Assembly (NCBI GenBank): GCA_025363355.1 | Contig: JANYEB010000037.1 | Coordinates: forward strand, 47,056 to 111,055 | Length of the DNA: 64,000 nt | Direction: 5' to 3' | Source: Chitinophagaceae bacterium | Lineage (GTDB): Bacteria > Bacteroidota > Bacteroidia > Chitinophagales > Chitinophagaceae | Shown: positions 1 through 11,331 of the stretch, piece after piece | Numbering within the stretch: position 1 is the first letter of the stretch | Layout of the letters: every line of letters begins with the position of its first letter | Notes under the pieces: generated by a model | Told to the model about the DNA's origin: nothing | Database searches by the model: none | The model's input: only the letters and a program-made list of their open reading frames with translations | Made by a program: the position numbers and the translations under genes

Positions 1-856
1 CATAGAAAGGATTAAATCCTTCGTTTACCATTGCTTCGGTAACTTTTGTAATTATTTTTCCTTTGTAAATTGGTTGAGAAAGCAACCAAGCCCCCTGACC
101 TAAATAATTTACTATTAAACAGATTTTTACAAAAATCCACGAGTAACGAATATTGTTTTTGCCACAATGTCCCAAATCGCTATACAAAGCTTCTGCTCCT
201 GTGGTACATAAAAATACTGCTCCCATTATCCAAAAACCTTGGGGATAATGCACTAATAAATCATACGCATAATAAGGATTAAATGCTTTAAAAATACTTG
301 AGTCAATGTGCATAAAACCCAATGTAGCCAACATTAAAAACCAAATGCCCATTAAAGGTCCAAATAATTTTCCAATTGAAGTAGTGCCAAATTGTTGCAG
401 CAAAAAAAGCACCGTTAAAATGCCAATAACAATATAAACGATTACCAAACTTCCTTCTTGTATTTCAAAATGGGGTAGCTGTTTTAAACCTTCAACAGCC
501 GATGTTACAGATATTGGGGGCGTTATCATTCCATCTGCTAAAAGTGCAGCCCCACCAAGCATTGCAGGTATTACAAGCCATTTTTTTCTTCGCCTTACTA
601 AGGCATACAAACTAAAAATTCCACCTTCACCTTTGTTATCAGCTTGCAGCGTAAGAATAACATATTTGAATGTTGTCTGTAAAGTAAGTGTCCAAATAAT
701 GCACGACAACCCACCTAAAATAAGTTGCTCTGTAATTACTTTGTCTTTGATAATTGCGTTGAGAACGTAGAGAGGAGAAGTACCTATATCGCCATAAATA
801 ATTCCTAAAGCAATAATTAATCCTGCTGCTGAAACCCTGTTGATATGCTTGCCCAC
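1..856 (-). CDS. kup: KUP-family potassium uptake transporter, C-terminus truncated by left window edge; probable GTG start (MGKHINRVSAAGLIIALGIIYGDIGTSPLYVLN...)
   Basis: My reverse-strand translation gives GDIGTSPLYV..., NKGEGGIFSLYALVRR, GGAALLADGMITPPISV, typical of KUP transporters. Absent from the ORF track because it is open at the edge and lacks an ATG. Confidence 0.9.
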   Translation of the reverse strand, partial: MGKHINRVSAAGLIIALGIIYGDIGTSPLYVLNAIIKDKVITEQLILGGLSCIIWTLTLQTTFKYVILTLQADNKGEGGIFSLYALVRRRKKWLVIPAMLGGAALLADGMITPPISVTSAVEGLKQLPHFEIQEGSLVIVYIVIGILTVLFLLQQFGTTSIGKLFGPLMGIWFLMLATLGFMHIDSSIFKAFNPYYAYDLLVHYPQGFWIMGAVFLCTTGAEALYSDLGHCGKNNIRYSWIFVKICLIVNYLGQGAWLLSQPIYKGKIITKVTEAMVNEGFNPFY

Positions 857-1014
857 AAAAAGTGAAGTTGGTTGAGAAATAAAGTACAAATGTATAAGCA
901 AACCGACGATTGTAAAGATTATTTTGTGATAAGCAAGAATTGATATTACCTATTATGTAAACAAATCAAAATTTTCATCTATATAGTTTTATCAGTTAGT
1001 AGTGTGTTTAGCAT

Positions 1015-1022
1015 TACTTTTG
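1015..1022 (+). promoter_or_regulatory. Bacteroidota -7 box TACTTTTG upstream of the 1054 gene
   Basis: Exact match to TAnnTTTG about 31 nt upstream of ATG. Confidence 0.45.
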
Positions 1023-1053
1023 AGTAAGGATTTAGACGTTTAATTTTTGATAT

Positions 1054-2571
1054 ATGAAGAAGATATTTTTTTGTTTGATGATAATTTTTTATAGCCATTT
1101 AGCATTTGCACAAAAAATCATTTACACCGAACCCGATAGAGATGATGCTCGTGATATGAAGTATGAAGTGATTGGCAAAATAAATGGAAAGTTTTTGGTT
1201 TATAAAGCATCGCAAAACACACATTATATCAGTGCTTTTGATGGAGAAATGAAACTACTTAGCAAACAAAAACTAGACTATTTAACAGACAGGGTTTTTA
1301 ATGTTGATTTTGTGAAGTATCCAGATTTTGCATACCTATTTTATCAATATCAAAAAAGAAATATCATCTATTGTATGGCTGCAAAAATTGATGCAGATGG
1401 AAAGAAAATTGGTGAGGTAATACAGCTAGATACCACAGATTCAAGAGAGGTTCAAAACAATAAAATTTATTCTTTTGTTCAAAGTGCAGACAAGCAAAAA
1501 ATTGCTTTTTTCAAAATAAACACAATGGATAGTAAAATCCATTACATCACAACACTTTTGTTTGATAATAATCTTACGCTTATTAATAAATCATCCGAAG
1601 CTGTTTTAATGGCTAATCGTAACAGTTATTTAACAGCATTTGAGGTTAATAATAAAGGAGGTTTTGCTTTTTTAAATGCAACCAGCAGTAGTGGAAACGA
1701 TAATATTAGCAAACTTGTGTTAATTATAAAAGAACCTAATAGCCCATTCAAATACTATGACATTAAAAAGCTTGAAAATGTTTTTTTAGATGAAGTGAAA
1801 ATAAAAGCAGATAACATCAATAATCAATACTTAATAACTTCTTTCTATAGCAATAAACGTCGAGGAGATGTACAAGGTGTTTATGTAAGCATTTGGGATA
1901 ATATCAATGACACAGAAAAAGTTTCAACAAAAACTGCATTTAACGACGAGTTTAGAAGTGATGCAAAAGGAGATGCTACAGTTAAAGCTGCATTTAACGA
2001 TTATTTTCTTAAAGAAATTGTAGCAAAAAAAGATGGAGGTTTTTTGGCAGTAACAGAATGTGAGTACACTAGCACAAGAGGGGGAAATAATTTAAACAGA
2101 TGGGATTATTTAAACAGTTCTTCAAGTTTTGGTTCAGGGGGATTTTATTCAATGAACTCGCCAGGCTTTAGTTCTTATCCTTGGTCCAGATATGGAAACT
2201 CAAGTGGCATAACGAGATATTATGCAGATAATGTTGCTGTGATAAGTTTTGATTCTACAGGAAAAATTCAATGGAGCAATGTTGTTCGTAAATCTCAATT
2301 TGATGATGATGTAGATGCATTTATTGGGTTTGGAATGTTTAATTCAGGCAATCAGCTTAAAATTTTATTTAATGTGTTAGAAAGAGGGCAACGAATTTTA
2401 AACGAGCAAAGTATAACAACCGATGGTCAAATTATTAGAAGTTCAACATTAAAAGGATTAGACAAAGGCTACGACTTTATGCCACGAAATGCTAAACAAG
2501 TTGCAGCAAGGCAAATAATAGTTCCTTGTATGTTGCGTACTTTTCTTTGTTTTGCAAAAATTGATTATTAA
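1054..2571 (+). CDS. Hypothetical secreted protein (signal peptide, 505 aa)
   Basis: ORF with N-terminal signal peptide MKKIFFCLMIIFYSHLAFAQ; no recognised domain. Confidence 0.8.
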   Translation: MKKIFFCLMIIFYSHLAFAQKIIYTEPDRDDARDMKYEVIGKINGKFLVYKASQNTHYISAFDGEMKLLSKQKLDYLTDRVFNVDFVKYPDFAYLFYQYQKRNIIYCMAAKIDADGKKIGEVIQLDTTDSREVQNNKIYSFVQSADKQKIAFFKINTMDSKIHYITTLLFDNNLTLINKSSEAVLMANRNSYLTAFEVNNKGGFAFLNATSSSGNDNISKLVLIIKEPNSPFKYYDIKKLENVFLDEVKIKADNINNQYLITSFYSNKRRGDVQGVYVSIWDNINDTEKVSTKTAFNDEFRSDAKGDATVKAAFNDYFLKEIVAKKDGGFLAVTECEYTSTRGGNNLNRWDYLNSSSSFGSGGFYSMNSPGFSSYPWSRYGNSSGITRYYADNVAVISFDSTGKIQWSNVVRKSQFDDDVDAFIGFGMFNSGNQLKILFNVLERGQRILNEQSITTDGQIIRSSTLKGLDKGYDFMPRNAKQVAARQIIVPCMLRTFLCFAKIDY

Positions 2572-2576
2572 ATACA

Positions 2577-3554
2577 GTGATTTCCATTTTTAGAGACAAA
2601 TCTATTATTGCCATTTTTGGTTTGGTGTTATGTGCATTGCTTATACACCTTCACATCTTTACTGTTCCTGTTATTATAAAAGCAGATGCAGACACTGGTG
2701 TGTTTTCTTTGGTTCTAAAAACATACTTAACACGGCTACAACCTTTTGTTATTAATTTCATCTACATAGCTTTATTGTTATTGCAAGCAATAAGATTAAA
2801 TATAGTATTGAACGATAGCAAAATGTTTAACAAAGCTGGCTTTACAACAGGGTTTGCATATATATTACTGTCTGGCTTGCTTTTAAATGCATATACATTA
2901 ACTCCAGCATTACTTACAATTAGTTTGATAATATTGATTGTAAAAAATGCTTTTTCACTATACAATAATCCTTCTGCAAAAGGCTTGATTTTTAATATTG
3001 GATTTATTAGCACGCTAAGTGTTATTTGCTATCAACCAAGTATTCTATTGTTGGTTGCAGTGATGTTTGCTTTAGGAATATTACGTGCTTTTAGACCTGC
3101 AGAATGGTTGATTTTAATTCTTGGAATGATAGCTCCAACCTATTTATTATTATCTGGCCTTTTTTTATTCGATAAGATGAACTTGTTGCCAATGTTTTTG
3201 CCCAAAATACATTTTGCAGTTTCAATAATAAAAGACCCTTGGTATTGGTTCAATTTGTCAACAATTGTAGTTTTGGTAATTGCAGGCTTGATTTTATGGT
3301 ATCCAAACAGCAATAGAATGGTTATTCAAACAAGAAAAAACTGGGTCGTAATGCTTGTTTTTTCATTGTTATTATTATTGGGTTTATTTGCTTTTAATGC
3401 CAACAATCAGTTTCCCGAAATTTTATGTTTGGTTCCTATGGCTGCATTTCTTTCAAATTATTTTCTTTATACCCGAAGATCAATATTGGCTAATTTATTA
3501 GTCTTGATATCCGTTGTCTTAGTTGTACATCATAATTTACAAATAATGAGGTAG
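2577..3554 (+). CDS. Polytopic membrane protein, DUF6427-like
   Basis: Multiple hydrophobic segments; starts 5 nt after the upstream CDS (probable operon). Confidence 0.7.
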   Translation: MISIFRDKSIIAIFGLVLCALLIHLHIFTVPVIIKADADTGVFSLVLKTYLTRLQPFVINFIYIALLLLQAIRLNIVLNDSKMFNKAGFTTGFAYILLSGLLLNAYTLTPALLTISLIILIVKNAFSLYNNPSAKGLIFNIGFISTLSVICYQPSILLLVAVMFALGILRAFRPAEWLILILGMIAPTYLLLSGLFLFDKMNLLPMFLPKIHFAVSIIKDPWYWFNLSTIVVLVIAGLILWYPNSNRMVIQTRKNWVVMLVFSLLLLLGLFAFNANNQFPEILCLVPMAAFLSNYFLYTRRSILANLLVLISVVLVVHHNLQIMR

Positions 3555-3865
3555 GCTTTTTGGGTTATGCACATTTTAATGATATAAGAGTTTCGCCAAA
3601 TTAATAAATTCAATACAAAAAGATATAAAATTCTAACTAGAAAAAAAATGTCTAAGGCTTTTTGCTGAAACCACAAAATTCAATTTGTCTATATTATCCA
3701 CATCCCCTACTTTTGCAAACTCTAATTTGGTTAGTAGTATCTTTTAAAAAAATGGGTTACATTTCTTTTGTTCAACAGTAATAAAAAGAGTGCCTTTATG
3801 TCTTAGAGGCAATATAAAAATAAGTCATCAAACCCCAATCTACAAAGAGCTACAATCCAACTAAT

Positions 3866-3887
3866 TAAATTGAATGCATTCAATTTA
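3866..3887. repeat. Perfect 22-bp palindrome TAAATTGAATGCATTCAATTTA in rpoC 5' region
   Basis: Read directly; every base pairs with its symmetric partner. Confidence 0.9.
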
Positions 3888-3947
3888 TTGCTATACTATT
3901 TAGTAATAAATGAGTTTTTTATAAATACTAAATCATAAATATAATTT

Positions 3948-6900
3948 ATGGCACTGAAAAAAGAAGTCAATCGCACCAAGAGTACCTTCTCACAAATTAC
4001 CATCAGCCTTGCCTCTCCAGATTCTATTTTGGAAAGAAGTTTTGGCGAAGTTTTAAAGCCTGAAACCATTAACTATCGCACCTATAAACCAGAAAGAGAT
4101 GGTTTGTTTTGCGAAAGAATTTTTGGACCAGTAAAAGACTTTGAATGTGCTTGTGGAAAATACAAACGTATTCGTTACAAGGGTATTGTTTGTGATCGTT
4201 GTGGTGTTGAAGTTACAGAAAAGAAAGTGCGTAGAGAAAGAATGGGACACGTTAAATTAGTTGTTCCTGTTGTTCATATTTGGTATTTCAAAAGCTTACC
4301 TAACAAGATTGGTTATTTGTTAGGAATGAGTTCTAAAAAAATTGAAAGTATTGTATACTACGAGCGTTATGTAGTAATACAAGGTGGCGTTAAAGATTCT
4401 TTGGGTGTTGGAGATTTGTTGAGTGAAGAAGAATATTTAGATATTCTTGATAATTTGCCAAAAGACAACCAATATTTACCTGACGAAGATCCTCAAAAAT
4501 TCATTGCTAAAATGGGTGCTGAGTCAATCAGTGACTTGTTAGCTAGATTAGATTTAGATGAATTAAGCTATCAATTGCGTAATGCAGCTGCAACAGAAAC
4601 ATCTCAACAAAGAAAAGCTGATGCTTTAAAAAGATTGAGTGTTGTTGAAGCTTTCAGAGATTCTGCTTTAAGAATTACAAACCGTCCAGAATGGATGGTG
4701 ATGCAATATATTCCAGTTATTCCACCAGAATTAAGACCATTGGTTCCTTTAGATGGTGGTCGTTTTGCAAGTTCTGATTTGAACGATTTATATCGTCGTG
4801 TCATTATTAGAAACAATCGTTTAAAAAGATTAATGGAGATTAAAGCTCCAGAAGTTATCTTAAGAAACGAAAAAAGAATGTTGCAAGAAGCAATAGATTC
4901 TTTATTCGATAACTCAAGAAAATCAAATGCTGTTAAAGCAGATGGTGGACGTGCTTTAAAATCTTTAAGTGATGTACTTAAAGGTAAACAAGGTCGTTTC
5001 CGTCAAAACTTATTAGGTAAACGTGTGGATTATTCAGGTCGTTCTGTTATCGTTGTAGGACCAGAGTTGAAAATGCACGAATGTGGTTTACCAAAAGATA
5101 TGGCTGCAGAACTTTTCAAGCCATTTGTTATTCGTAAATTAATTGAAAGAGGTATTGTAAAAACAGTAAAATCAGCTAAGAAATTAGTAGATAAAAAAGA
5201 AGCTGTTATTTGGGATATCTTAGAAAATATTTTGAAAGGACATCCAATTATGTTGAACCGTGCCCCAACGCTTCACAGATTGTCAATCCAATCGTTCCAA
5301 CCAAAATTAGTTGAAGGAAAAGCAATTCAGTTGCACCCATTGGTAACTGCATCTTTCAACGCCGATTTCGATGGTGACCAAATGGCGGTTCACGTTCCAT
5401 TAAGTAGTGCTGCAATATTAGAAGCACAGTTATTAATGTTAGCCTCGCACAACATTTTGAATCCACAAAACGGAACGCCAATTACGCTTCCTTCACAAGA
5501 TATGGTGCTTGGTTTATATTATATGACCAAACCTAAAAAATCTACTGAGACAGAAAAGGTAAGAGGCGAAGGAAAAATATTCTACAATTTAGATGAAGTT
5601 ATCATTGCTTACAATGAAAATACAGTAGATCTTCACGCAGCAATTAAAGTAAAAACTCCTGTTCGTCAAAATGGACAGTTATCTTCTAAAATAATTGAAA
5701 CTACAGTTGGCAGAGCTTTGTTTAACCAATATGTCCCAGAAGAAGTTGGATATATTAATGCTCTTTTAACCAAAAAGAATTTAAGAGAAATTATTGGTGA
5801 TATTATTAAAATTACCAACGTTCCTAAAACTGCTAAATTCCTTGATGAAATTAAAACTTTAGGTTTTAGAATGGCATTTAGAGGCGGTTTGAGCTTTAGT
5901 ATCAATGATCTTATTGTACCAGATTTAAAAGCTGAATTATTAGCTAGTGCTAAAGAAGAAGTTGATGAAGCTTGGGAAAACTATAATATGGGTCTTATTA
6001 CCAATAACGAGCGTTATAACCAAGTTATTGATATTTGGGGTAGAGTAGATACTAAAATTACTGATACCCTAATTAGAGAAATGGCAACAGATAAACAAGG
6101 ATTTAATGCCGTTTATATGATGCTAGATTCTGGAGCAAGAGGTAGTAAAACTCAGGTAAAACAGTTAGTTGGTATTCGTGGATTGATGGCTAAACCAAGA
6201 AAATCTGGTTCATCAGGAAGTGAGGTAATTGAAAATCCAATTCTTTCTAATTTTAAAGGTGGATTGAACGTATTGGATTACTTCATCTCTACGCACGGTG
6301 CTAGAAAAGGTCTTGCAGATACGGCGTTAAAAACAGCAGATGCTGGTTATTTAACAAGAAGATTGGTTGACGTTTCTCAAGATGTTGTTATTGCTGATGA
6401 TGATTGTGGTACATTAAGAGGTATCAATACTTCAGCACTAAAAGATAACGAAGATATTATTGAAAACTTAGCAGATAGAATTGAAGGAAGAACATCGTTA
6501 CACGATGTATTTAATCCTTTAACTGATGAACTAATTATTAAGGCTGGCGAAGAGATTAGTGCAGACGTAGCTAAAGAAATTGAAGAAAGCGGTATTGATG
6601 CAGTTGAAATTCGTTCTGTTCTTACTTGCGAAGCTAAACGTGGCGTTTGTGTTAAATGTTATGGTAAAAACTTGGCAACAGGTTATATTGCTCAACGTGG
6701 AGATGCAGTTGGTATTATTGCAGCTCAGTCAATTGGAGAGCCTGGTACACAGCTTACGTTACGTACCTTCCACGTGGGTGGGGTTGCTGGTAGTGCAAAC
6801 ATTGAAAATGGTTTATTAGCTCGTTTCGATGGTACTATTCAGTTTGATGGTTTACGTTCTGTTGCTGCGGTAAATAATGAGGGAAATAAAATTCAAATAG

Positions 6901-8234
6901 TTATTGGACGTACAGGTGAAGTTAGAATTACAGATGTTAAAGCTGATAAATTATTAATCACCAATAACGTTCCTTATGGATCAACTTTACTTGTTAAAGA
7001 TGGCCAACACGTGAAAAAAGGTGAAATGATTTGCTCTTGGGATCCATTTAACAACGTAATTGTTGCTGAACAAAATGGTACCATTGTGTATGAATCTATC
7101 TTAGATGGTATTACTTATCGTGATGAGTCTGATGATCAAACAGGTCACAGAGAAAAAGTGGTAATTGAAACTAAAGACAAAACAAAAATCCCAACCATTA
7201 TTGTTAATGGTAAAGATGAAAAACAATACAATTTACCTGTAGGTAGTCATATCGTTGTTGAACAAGGCGATGAGGTGAAAGCTGGTCAGGTATTAGTTAA
7301 AATACCACGTGTTCTTGGAAAATTAAGAGATATTACTGGAGGTCTTCCTCGTGTAACTGAATTATTTGAAGCACGTAATCCTGGTAATCCTGCTATTGTT
7401 TGTGAAATTGATGGTGTTGTTACTTTTGGTAATGTTAAACGTGGTAATAGAGAAATCGTTGTTACAAGTAAAGATGAAACAATTAAAAAATATCTTGTTC
7501 CACTAACACGTCAAATTCTTGTTCAAGATGGAGACTTTGTTAAAGCAGGTGCACCATTGTCTGATGGTCAAATTGCTCCTTATGATATCTTAAATATCAA
7601 AGGTCCATTTGCAGTTCAAGAATATGTTGTAAATGAAATTCAAGAGGTTTATCGTTTACAAGGTGTACGTATCAATGATAAACACATTGAAGTAATTGTT
7701 CGTCAAATGATGAAAAAAGTTGAAATCAAAGATGCTGGTGATACCAAATTCTTAGAGGAAGATTTAGAAGACAGATTTGACTTTATTAACGAGAACGACA
7801 GAATCTACGATAAAAAAGTTGTTACAGAACCAGGAGAAAGTACAAAAATGCGTGCTGGTCAAATTGTAACACTTAGAGAGTTAAGAGAAGAAAATTCAGT
7901 TCTTCGTCGTGCAGATAAAAAACCTGTTGAAGTTCGTGATGCACAACCAGCAACTGCAACTCCAGTGTTGTTAGGTATCACAAAAGCCTCATTGGGTGTG
8001 CCAAGTTGGATTTCTGCTGCATCATTCCAAGAAACTACCAAAGTATTAAGCCAAGCTGCTATCAATGGTAAAACAGATGGAATGTTAGGCTTGAAAGAAA
8101 ACGTTATTACTGGTCACTTAATTCCTGCAGGAACTGGACAACGTGAGTTTGAAAATATGATTGTAGGAAGTAAAGAAGAGTACGAAGTATTAACTACGGC
8201 TCGTGAAGCACTGAATTTTGATGATGAAGAATAA
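3948..8234 (+). CDS. rpoC: DNA-directed RNA polymerase subunit beta'
   Basis: 1428 aa; zinc motif [23 protein letters not shown], catalytic [33 protein letters not shown]. Confidence 0.99.
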   Translation: MALKKEVNRTKSTFSQITISLASPDSILERSFGEVLKPETINYRTYKPERDGLFCERIFGPVKDFECACGKYKRIRYKGIVCDRCGVEVTEKKVRRERMGHVKLVVPVVHIWYFKSLPNKIGYLLGMSSKKIESIVYYERYVVIQGGVKDSLGVGDLLSEEEYLDILDNLPKDNQYLPDEDPQKFIAKMGAESISDLLARLDLDELSYQLRNAAATETSQQRKADALKRLSVVEAFRDSALRITNRPEWMVMQYIPVIPPELRPLVPLDGGRFASSDLNDLYRRVIIRNNRLKRLMEIKAPEVILRNEKRMLQEAIDSLFDNSRKSNAVKADGGRALKSLSDVLKGKQGRFRQNLLGKRVDYSGRSVIVVGPELKMHECGLPKDMAAELFKPFVIRKLIERGIVKTVKSAKKLVDKKEAVIWDILENILKGHPIMLNRAPTLHRLSIQSFQPKLVEGKAIQLHPLVTASFNADFDGDQMAVHVPLSSAAILEAQLLMLASHNILNPQNGTPITLPSQDMVLGLYYMTKPKKSTETEKVRGEGKIFYNLDEVIIAYNENTVDLHAAIKVKTPVRQNGQLSSKIIETTVGRALFNQYVPEEVGYINALLTKKNLREIIGDIIKITNVPKTAKFLDEIKTLGFRMAFRGGLSFSINDLIVPDLKAELLASAKEEVDEAWENYNMGLITNNERYNQVIDIWGRVDTKITDTLIREMATDKQGFNAVYMMLDSGARGSKTQVKQLVGIRGLMAKPRKSGSSGSEVIENPILSNFKGGLNVLDYFISTHGARKGLADTALKTADAGYLTRRLVDVSQDVVIADDDCGTLRGINTSALKDNEDIIENLADRIEGRTSLHDVFNPLTDELIIKAGEEISADVAKEIEESGIDAVEIRSVLTCEAKRGVCVKCYGKNLATGYIAQRGDAVGIIAAQSIGEPGTQLTLRTFHVGGVAGSANIENGLLARFDGTIQFDGLRSVAAVNNEGNKIQIVIGRTGEVRITDVKADKLLITNNVPYGSTLLVKDGQHVKKGEMICSWDPFNNVIVAEQNGTIVYESILDGITYRDESDDQTGHREKVVIETKDKTKIPTIIVNGKDEKQYNLPVGSHIVVEQGDEVKAGQVLVKIPRVLGKLRDITGGLPRVTELFEARNPGNPAIVCEIDGVVTFGNVKRGNREIVVTSKDETIKKYLVPLTRQILVQDGDFVKAGAPLSDGQIAPYDILNIKGPFAVQEYVVNEIQEVYRLQGVRINDKHIEVIVRQMMKKVEIKDAGDTKFLEEDLEDRFDFINENDRIYDKKVVTEPGESTKMRAGQIVTLRELREENSVLRRADKKPVEVRDAQPATATPVLLGITKASLGVPSWISAASFQETTKVLSQAAINGKTDGMLGLKENVITGHLIPAGTGQREFENMIVGSKEEYEVLTTAREALNFDDEE

Positions 8235-8256
8235 GATCATTATTGATCTAAAATAA

Positions 8257-8291
8257 TAAAAAAGCCCTAGAATTTTTCTAGGGCTTTTTTA
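8257..8291 (+). terminator. Rho-independent terminator after rpoC
   Basis: AAAAAGCCCTAGAA...TTCTAGGGCTTTTTT hairpin plus T-tract. Confidence 0.92.
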
Positions 8292-8397
8292 TTTCCACAA
8301 TGTTAAAGTTTTTATAATATTACGAAAGTAATAACTAACAAAACAGTCAGTTCTCTTCTACACCATTAACTTCGTAGTGAATTAATAAAACTGCAAA

Positions 8398-8655
8398 ATG
8401 AATCTTTTTGTTACTGGACTTTTGAATGATATGGACGATGTTGATTTAAAAGAAATGTTTGAGTTGTATGGAGAAGTAAAATCTGCCAAGGTTATTATGG
8501 ATAAGTTTACTAATAAAACACGTGGTTTTGGTTTTGTAGATATGCCTAATGACGAAGAAGCAAAAGCTACAATCAACCTGTTGAATGGCGTTAAATTAGG
8601 CAGAAAACAAATGTCTGTTCAAATGGCAGAGCCACAAACAAATTCTAGACGCTAG
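8398..8655 (+). CDS. Single-RRM RNA-binding protein
   Basis: RNP2 LFVTGL and RNP1-like TRGFGFVDM motifs, 85 aa. Confidence 0.92.
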   Translation: MNLFVTGLLNDMDDVDLKEMFELYGEVKSAKVIMDKFTNKTRGFGFVDMPNDEEAKATINLLNGVKLGRKQMSVQMAEPQTNSRR

Positions 8656-8661
8656 TTAATA

Positions 8662-9159
8662 TTATTTCTTAGCATTATCACTTTCTAACTTAAGTCCATT
8701 TGCTACGGCAAATTTCTTTTGTGCAGATAAAACTTCGTTGGTTATAGTTTGTCTTCTACCGACAATGGTTTGTAATTCTTCTACTTTAATATTTCTTGCT
8801 TCATCAGTTGTTGCTTTACCATAACTTTCATAAGTTGTATATGCACTTTTCATAAATGCAAAGTAGCGTAAGTAAGCAGCCTTAAAATTTTCTGCTTCTG
8901 CTATATCTGGTGTGTGTAAACCTTTAATTTCATCTATGGCTTTTTGTATTTTCTGAGCCATCTTCTCTCCAGCAATACTAATGCTATCATATTGTTGATG
9001 TTCAAAATATTTTCCAATCTTCTCTTCAGTTAGTGTAATGTCAGGCAATAATACTTGCTCCTTATTCACAATTTCTTGATTAAAGTTTAAAGCAATTTTA
9101 GTTTTACAAGATACAAAGGTTAGTGCTAGTAATAAAACAAGCAATGATTTTCTAAGCAT
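8662..9159 (-). CDS. Hypothetical lipoprotein
   Basis: Signal peptide with lipobox-like LTFVSC; 165 aa; -7 box TACATTTG on minus strand at 9185..9192. Confidence 0.75.
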   Translation of the reverse strand: MLRKSLLVLLLALTFVSCKTKIALNFNQEIVNKEQVLLPDITLTEEKIGKYFEHQQYDSISIAGEKMAQKIQKAIDEIKGLHTPDIAEAENFKAAYLRYFAFMKSAYTTYESYGKATTDEARNIKVEELQTIVGRRQTITNEVLSAQKKFAVANGLKLESDNAKK

Positions 9160-9233
9160 AAGTTTAGTTTAAAGTTTTGTGTTTCAAATGTAATTATATA
9201 ATTTGCCAGAGCAAATAATTATTTAGAAACCAA

Positions 9234-10412
9234 TTACATTTCCAGCACCATTTTATTTTGTATGATATGAAACAACTTAATGCTTAATGCTTGAAAAAGC
9301 ATTTTACCATTGGCATTTCTTTCAATGTAATAGCTAGCTTTATCAAGCTCTTCAACCATTGCTTCTTGTTGGCTAACACTTGCAATTTTATTAAGACGTT
9401 GAGCAAAATCTTTTTCGTTTTCTGGTAGCATTACATTCTCTACACCCAATACTTTTATTCTGATACTTTGTTGCAATAAGTGATTAAAATATCTTAAGAA
9501 TTGCTTTTGTTTTTCTCTACCAATTTTGCTGATTTCATCAACCCATTTTATTTGCTCGGGCAACATTTTTCTAATGATAAATTTCAACCAATCTTTAGCA
9601 AGACTTTGCCAGTCTTCTTCGCTGTGTTGTAGCAAATGCAATGCTTCGCGATAGTTACCTTCACTAATACCAGCTATTTGTCTAGCCGTTTCAGCAGGTA
9701 CATTTGCTCTTTCAATTAAAGCCCTTTCTATATCACTTGTTTGTAGTTGAGGAACTTTTACTAACTGACATCTACTTAGTATAGTTTGCAAAACCAATTC
9801 TTCATTTTCGGCAACTAAAATAAACAAAGTATTTGCAGGGGGTTCTTCAATAAGTTTTAATAATTTATTACCTTCTTTACCCAAATATTCTGGCATCCAA
9901 AGCACCAATACTTTATACTCTGCTTCATAAGGTTTAAGACTTAATTTTCTGATAATGTCGTTGCATTCATCAGCAGTAATATTTCCTTGTTTATTTTCTG
10001 CATTGATGGATTGCAACCAATCATAAGCATTGGCATAAGGGGCGATTTTTACAAATTCTCTAAAGTCAGCAATGTAATCTGCACTGGTTGGTTTCTCGCC
10101 AGCTTTTCTAGGAATCACAGGAAAAGAAAAATGTAAATCAGGATGAATTAATTGTTCTGCACGTTGTTTAGCAGCATTCATTTCATCTTCATTATTGCTT
10201 GGTAAAGCACTCATTCCTCCAAATAAATCCTCCACAACAGGAACTGCTTTAGGTTGGCATACCACATACTTTGCAAACTCAATAGCCAAAGGCAAAGCAC
10301 CACTTCCTTCTTTTCCTAAAAAAATTAAAGCGTGGCTCAATCTATTGTGTTGCACCATATCTTGTAAATGTGCTTTCACAGCTTCTTGCCCTATAACATT
10401 GTTCCAATTCAT
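9234..10412 (-). CDS. holB: DNA polymerase III subunit delta'
   Basis: Clamp-loader type AAA+: NNVIGQEAVKAHLQDMVQHNRLSHALIFLGKEGSG, KLIEEPPANTLFIL, SRCQLVKVP. Confidence 0.88.
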   Translation of the reverse strand: MNWNNVIGQEAVKAHLQDMVQHNRLSHALIFLGKEGSGALPLAIEFAKYVVCQPKAVPVVEDLFGGMSALPSNNEDEMNAAKQRAEQLIHPDLHFSFPVIPRKAGEKPTSADYIADFREFVKIAPYANAYDWLQSINAENKQGNITADECNDIIRKLSLKPYEAEYKVLVLWMPEYLGKEGNKLLKLIEEPPANTLFILVAENEELVLQTILSRCQLVKVPQLQTSDIERALIERANVPAETARQIAGISEGNYREALHLLQHSEEDWQSLAKDWLKFIIRKMLPEQIKWVDEISKIGREKQKQFLRYFNHLLQQSIRIKVLGVENVMLPENEKDFAQRLNKIASVSQQEAMVEELDKASYYIERNANGKMLFQALSIKLFHIIQNKMVLEM

Positions 10413-10564
10413 TACTGCAAATAAACAATTTTAGATGCGAAGATTTGAAGATTTCTTATTTCAAGATTCGCAAGTGTGTTGCCCATTAAATTATTTTACA
10501 AGAAGTTATGTATTTCTTTATTTTCGAGTGAAAATTGAATTTGTTTTTACACTAAATAAAACTT

Positions 10565-11233
10565 ATGCTGCAACCATCAACAATTAAATTTATTAAAGAT
10601 TTAAAGAAAAATAATACCAAAGAATGGTTTGATGCCAATAGAAAAATATACGAAGCTGCTAAAGCCGATTTTTTAAATTTAACAGAAGCCGTTTTAAAAG
10701 CCATTACTGCTAAAGATGAAACGCTGGCTCATTTAGAAGCTAAGAAATGTGTATTTAGAATTAACAGAGATGTTCGATTTAGTAAAGATAAAAGCCCATA
10801 TAAAACCAATATGGGAATGAGTATTAGCAAAGGAGGAAAGTTAGCAATGAGTGCTGGTTATTATTTTCATTTAGAGCCAGGAGCTTGTTTTATTGGTGGT
10901 GGAATTTATATGCCAATGCCAGATGAGGTTAAAAAAATTCGTCAGGAAATTGATTATAACTGGGAAGAATTTAAAAAGATAATTACATCTAAAAAATTTG
11001 TTGCTGTTTTTGGCGATGTTACTAAATCTGCAGAATTTTCTTTGGTTCGCCCACCAAAAGGTTACGATGAAACTAACCCTGCAATAGATTACATAAAACT
11101 CAAAAGTTGGATTGCAAGTACTGCTTTACAAGATGTAGAGCTTGCAGATAAAAATTTAGTAAAGAAAATTGTAACAGTATTTGAGGTAATGAAACCTTTA
11201 ATAAATTTTTTGAATCGAGGAATTGAGAGTTAA
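10565..11233 (+). CDS. DUF2461 / TIGR02453 family protein
   Basis: FIKDLKKNNTKEWFDANRKIYE, FRINRDVRFSKDKSPYKTNMG, GYYFHLEPG motifs. Confidence 0.88.
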   Translation: MLQPSTIKFIKDLKKNNTKEWFDANRKIYEAAKADFLNLTEAVLKAITAKDETLAHLEAKKCVFRINRDVRFSKDKSPYKTNMGMSISKGGKLAMSAGYYFHLEPGACFIGGGIYMPMPDEVKKIRQEIDYNWEEFKKIITSKKFVAVFGDVTKSAEFSLVRPPKGYDETNPAIDYIKLKSWIASTALQDVELADKNLVKKIVTVFEVMKPLINFLNRGIES

Positions 11234-11331
11234 AATTTTAACAAAACTTTATTTTTTCCATTCCATAAAGATTTCTTTACTTTATATCGGCAAATATTAA
11301 AGCCACTAACTTCTCACCAATCCCAACAAAT

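Noticed and set aside
70-282. 70-aa + strand ORF
   Set aside because: Antisense to the kup reading frame; no features of a real protein.
4053-8065. Several 60-80 aa ORFs inside rpoC (4053-4250 -, 4604-4816 -, 5666-5905 -, 6580-6819 +, 7859-8065 -)
   Set aside because: Alternative-frame shadows of a highly conserved coding sequence.
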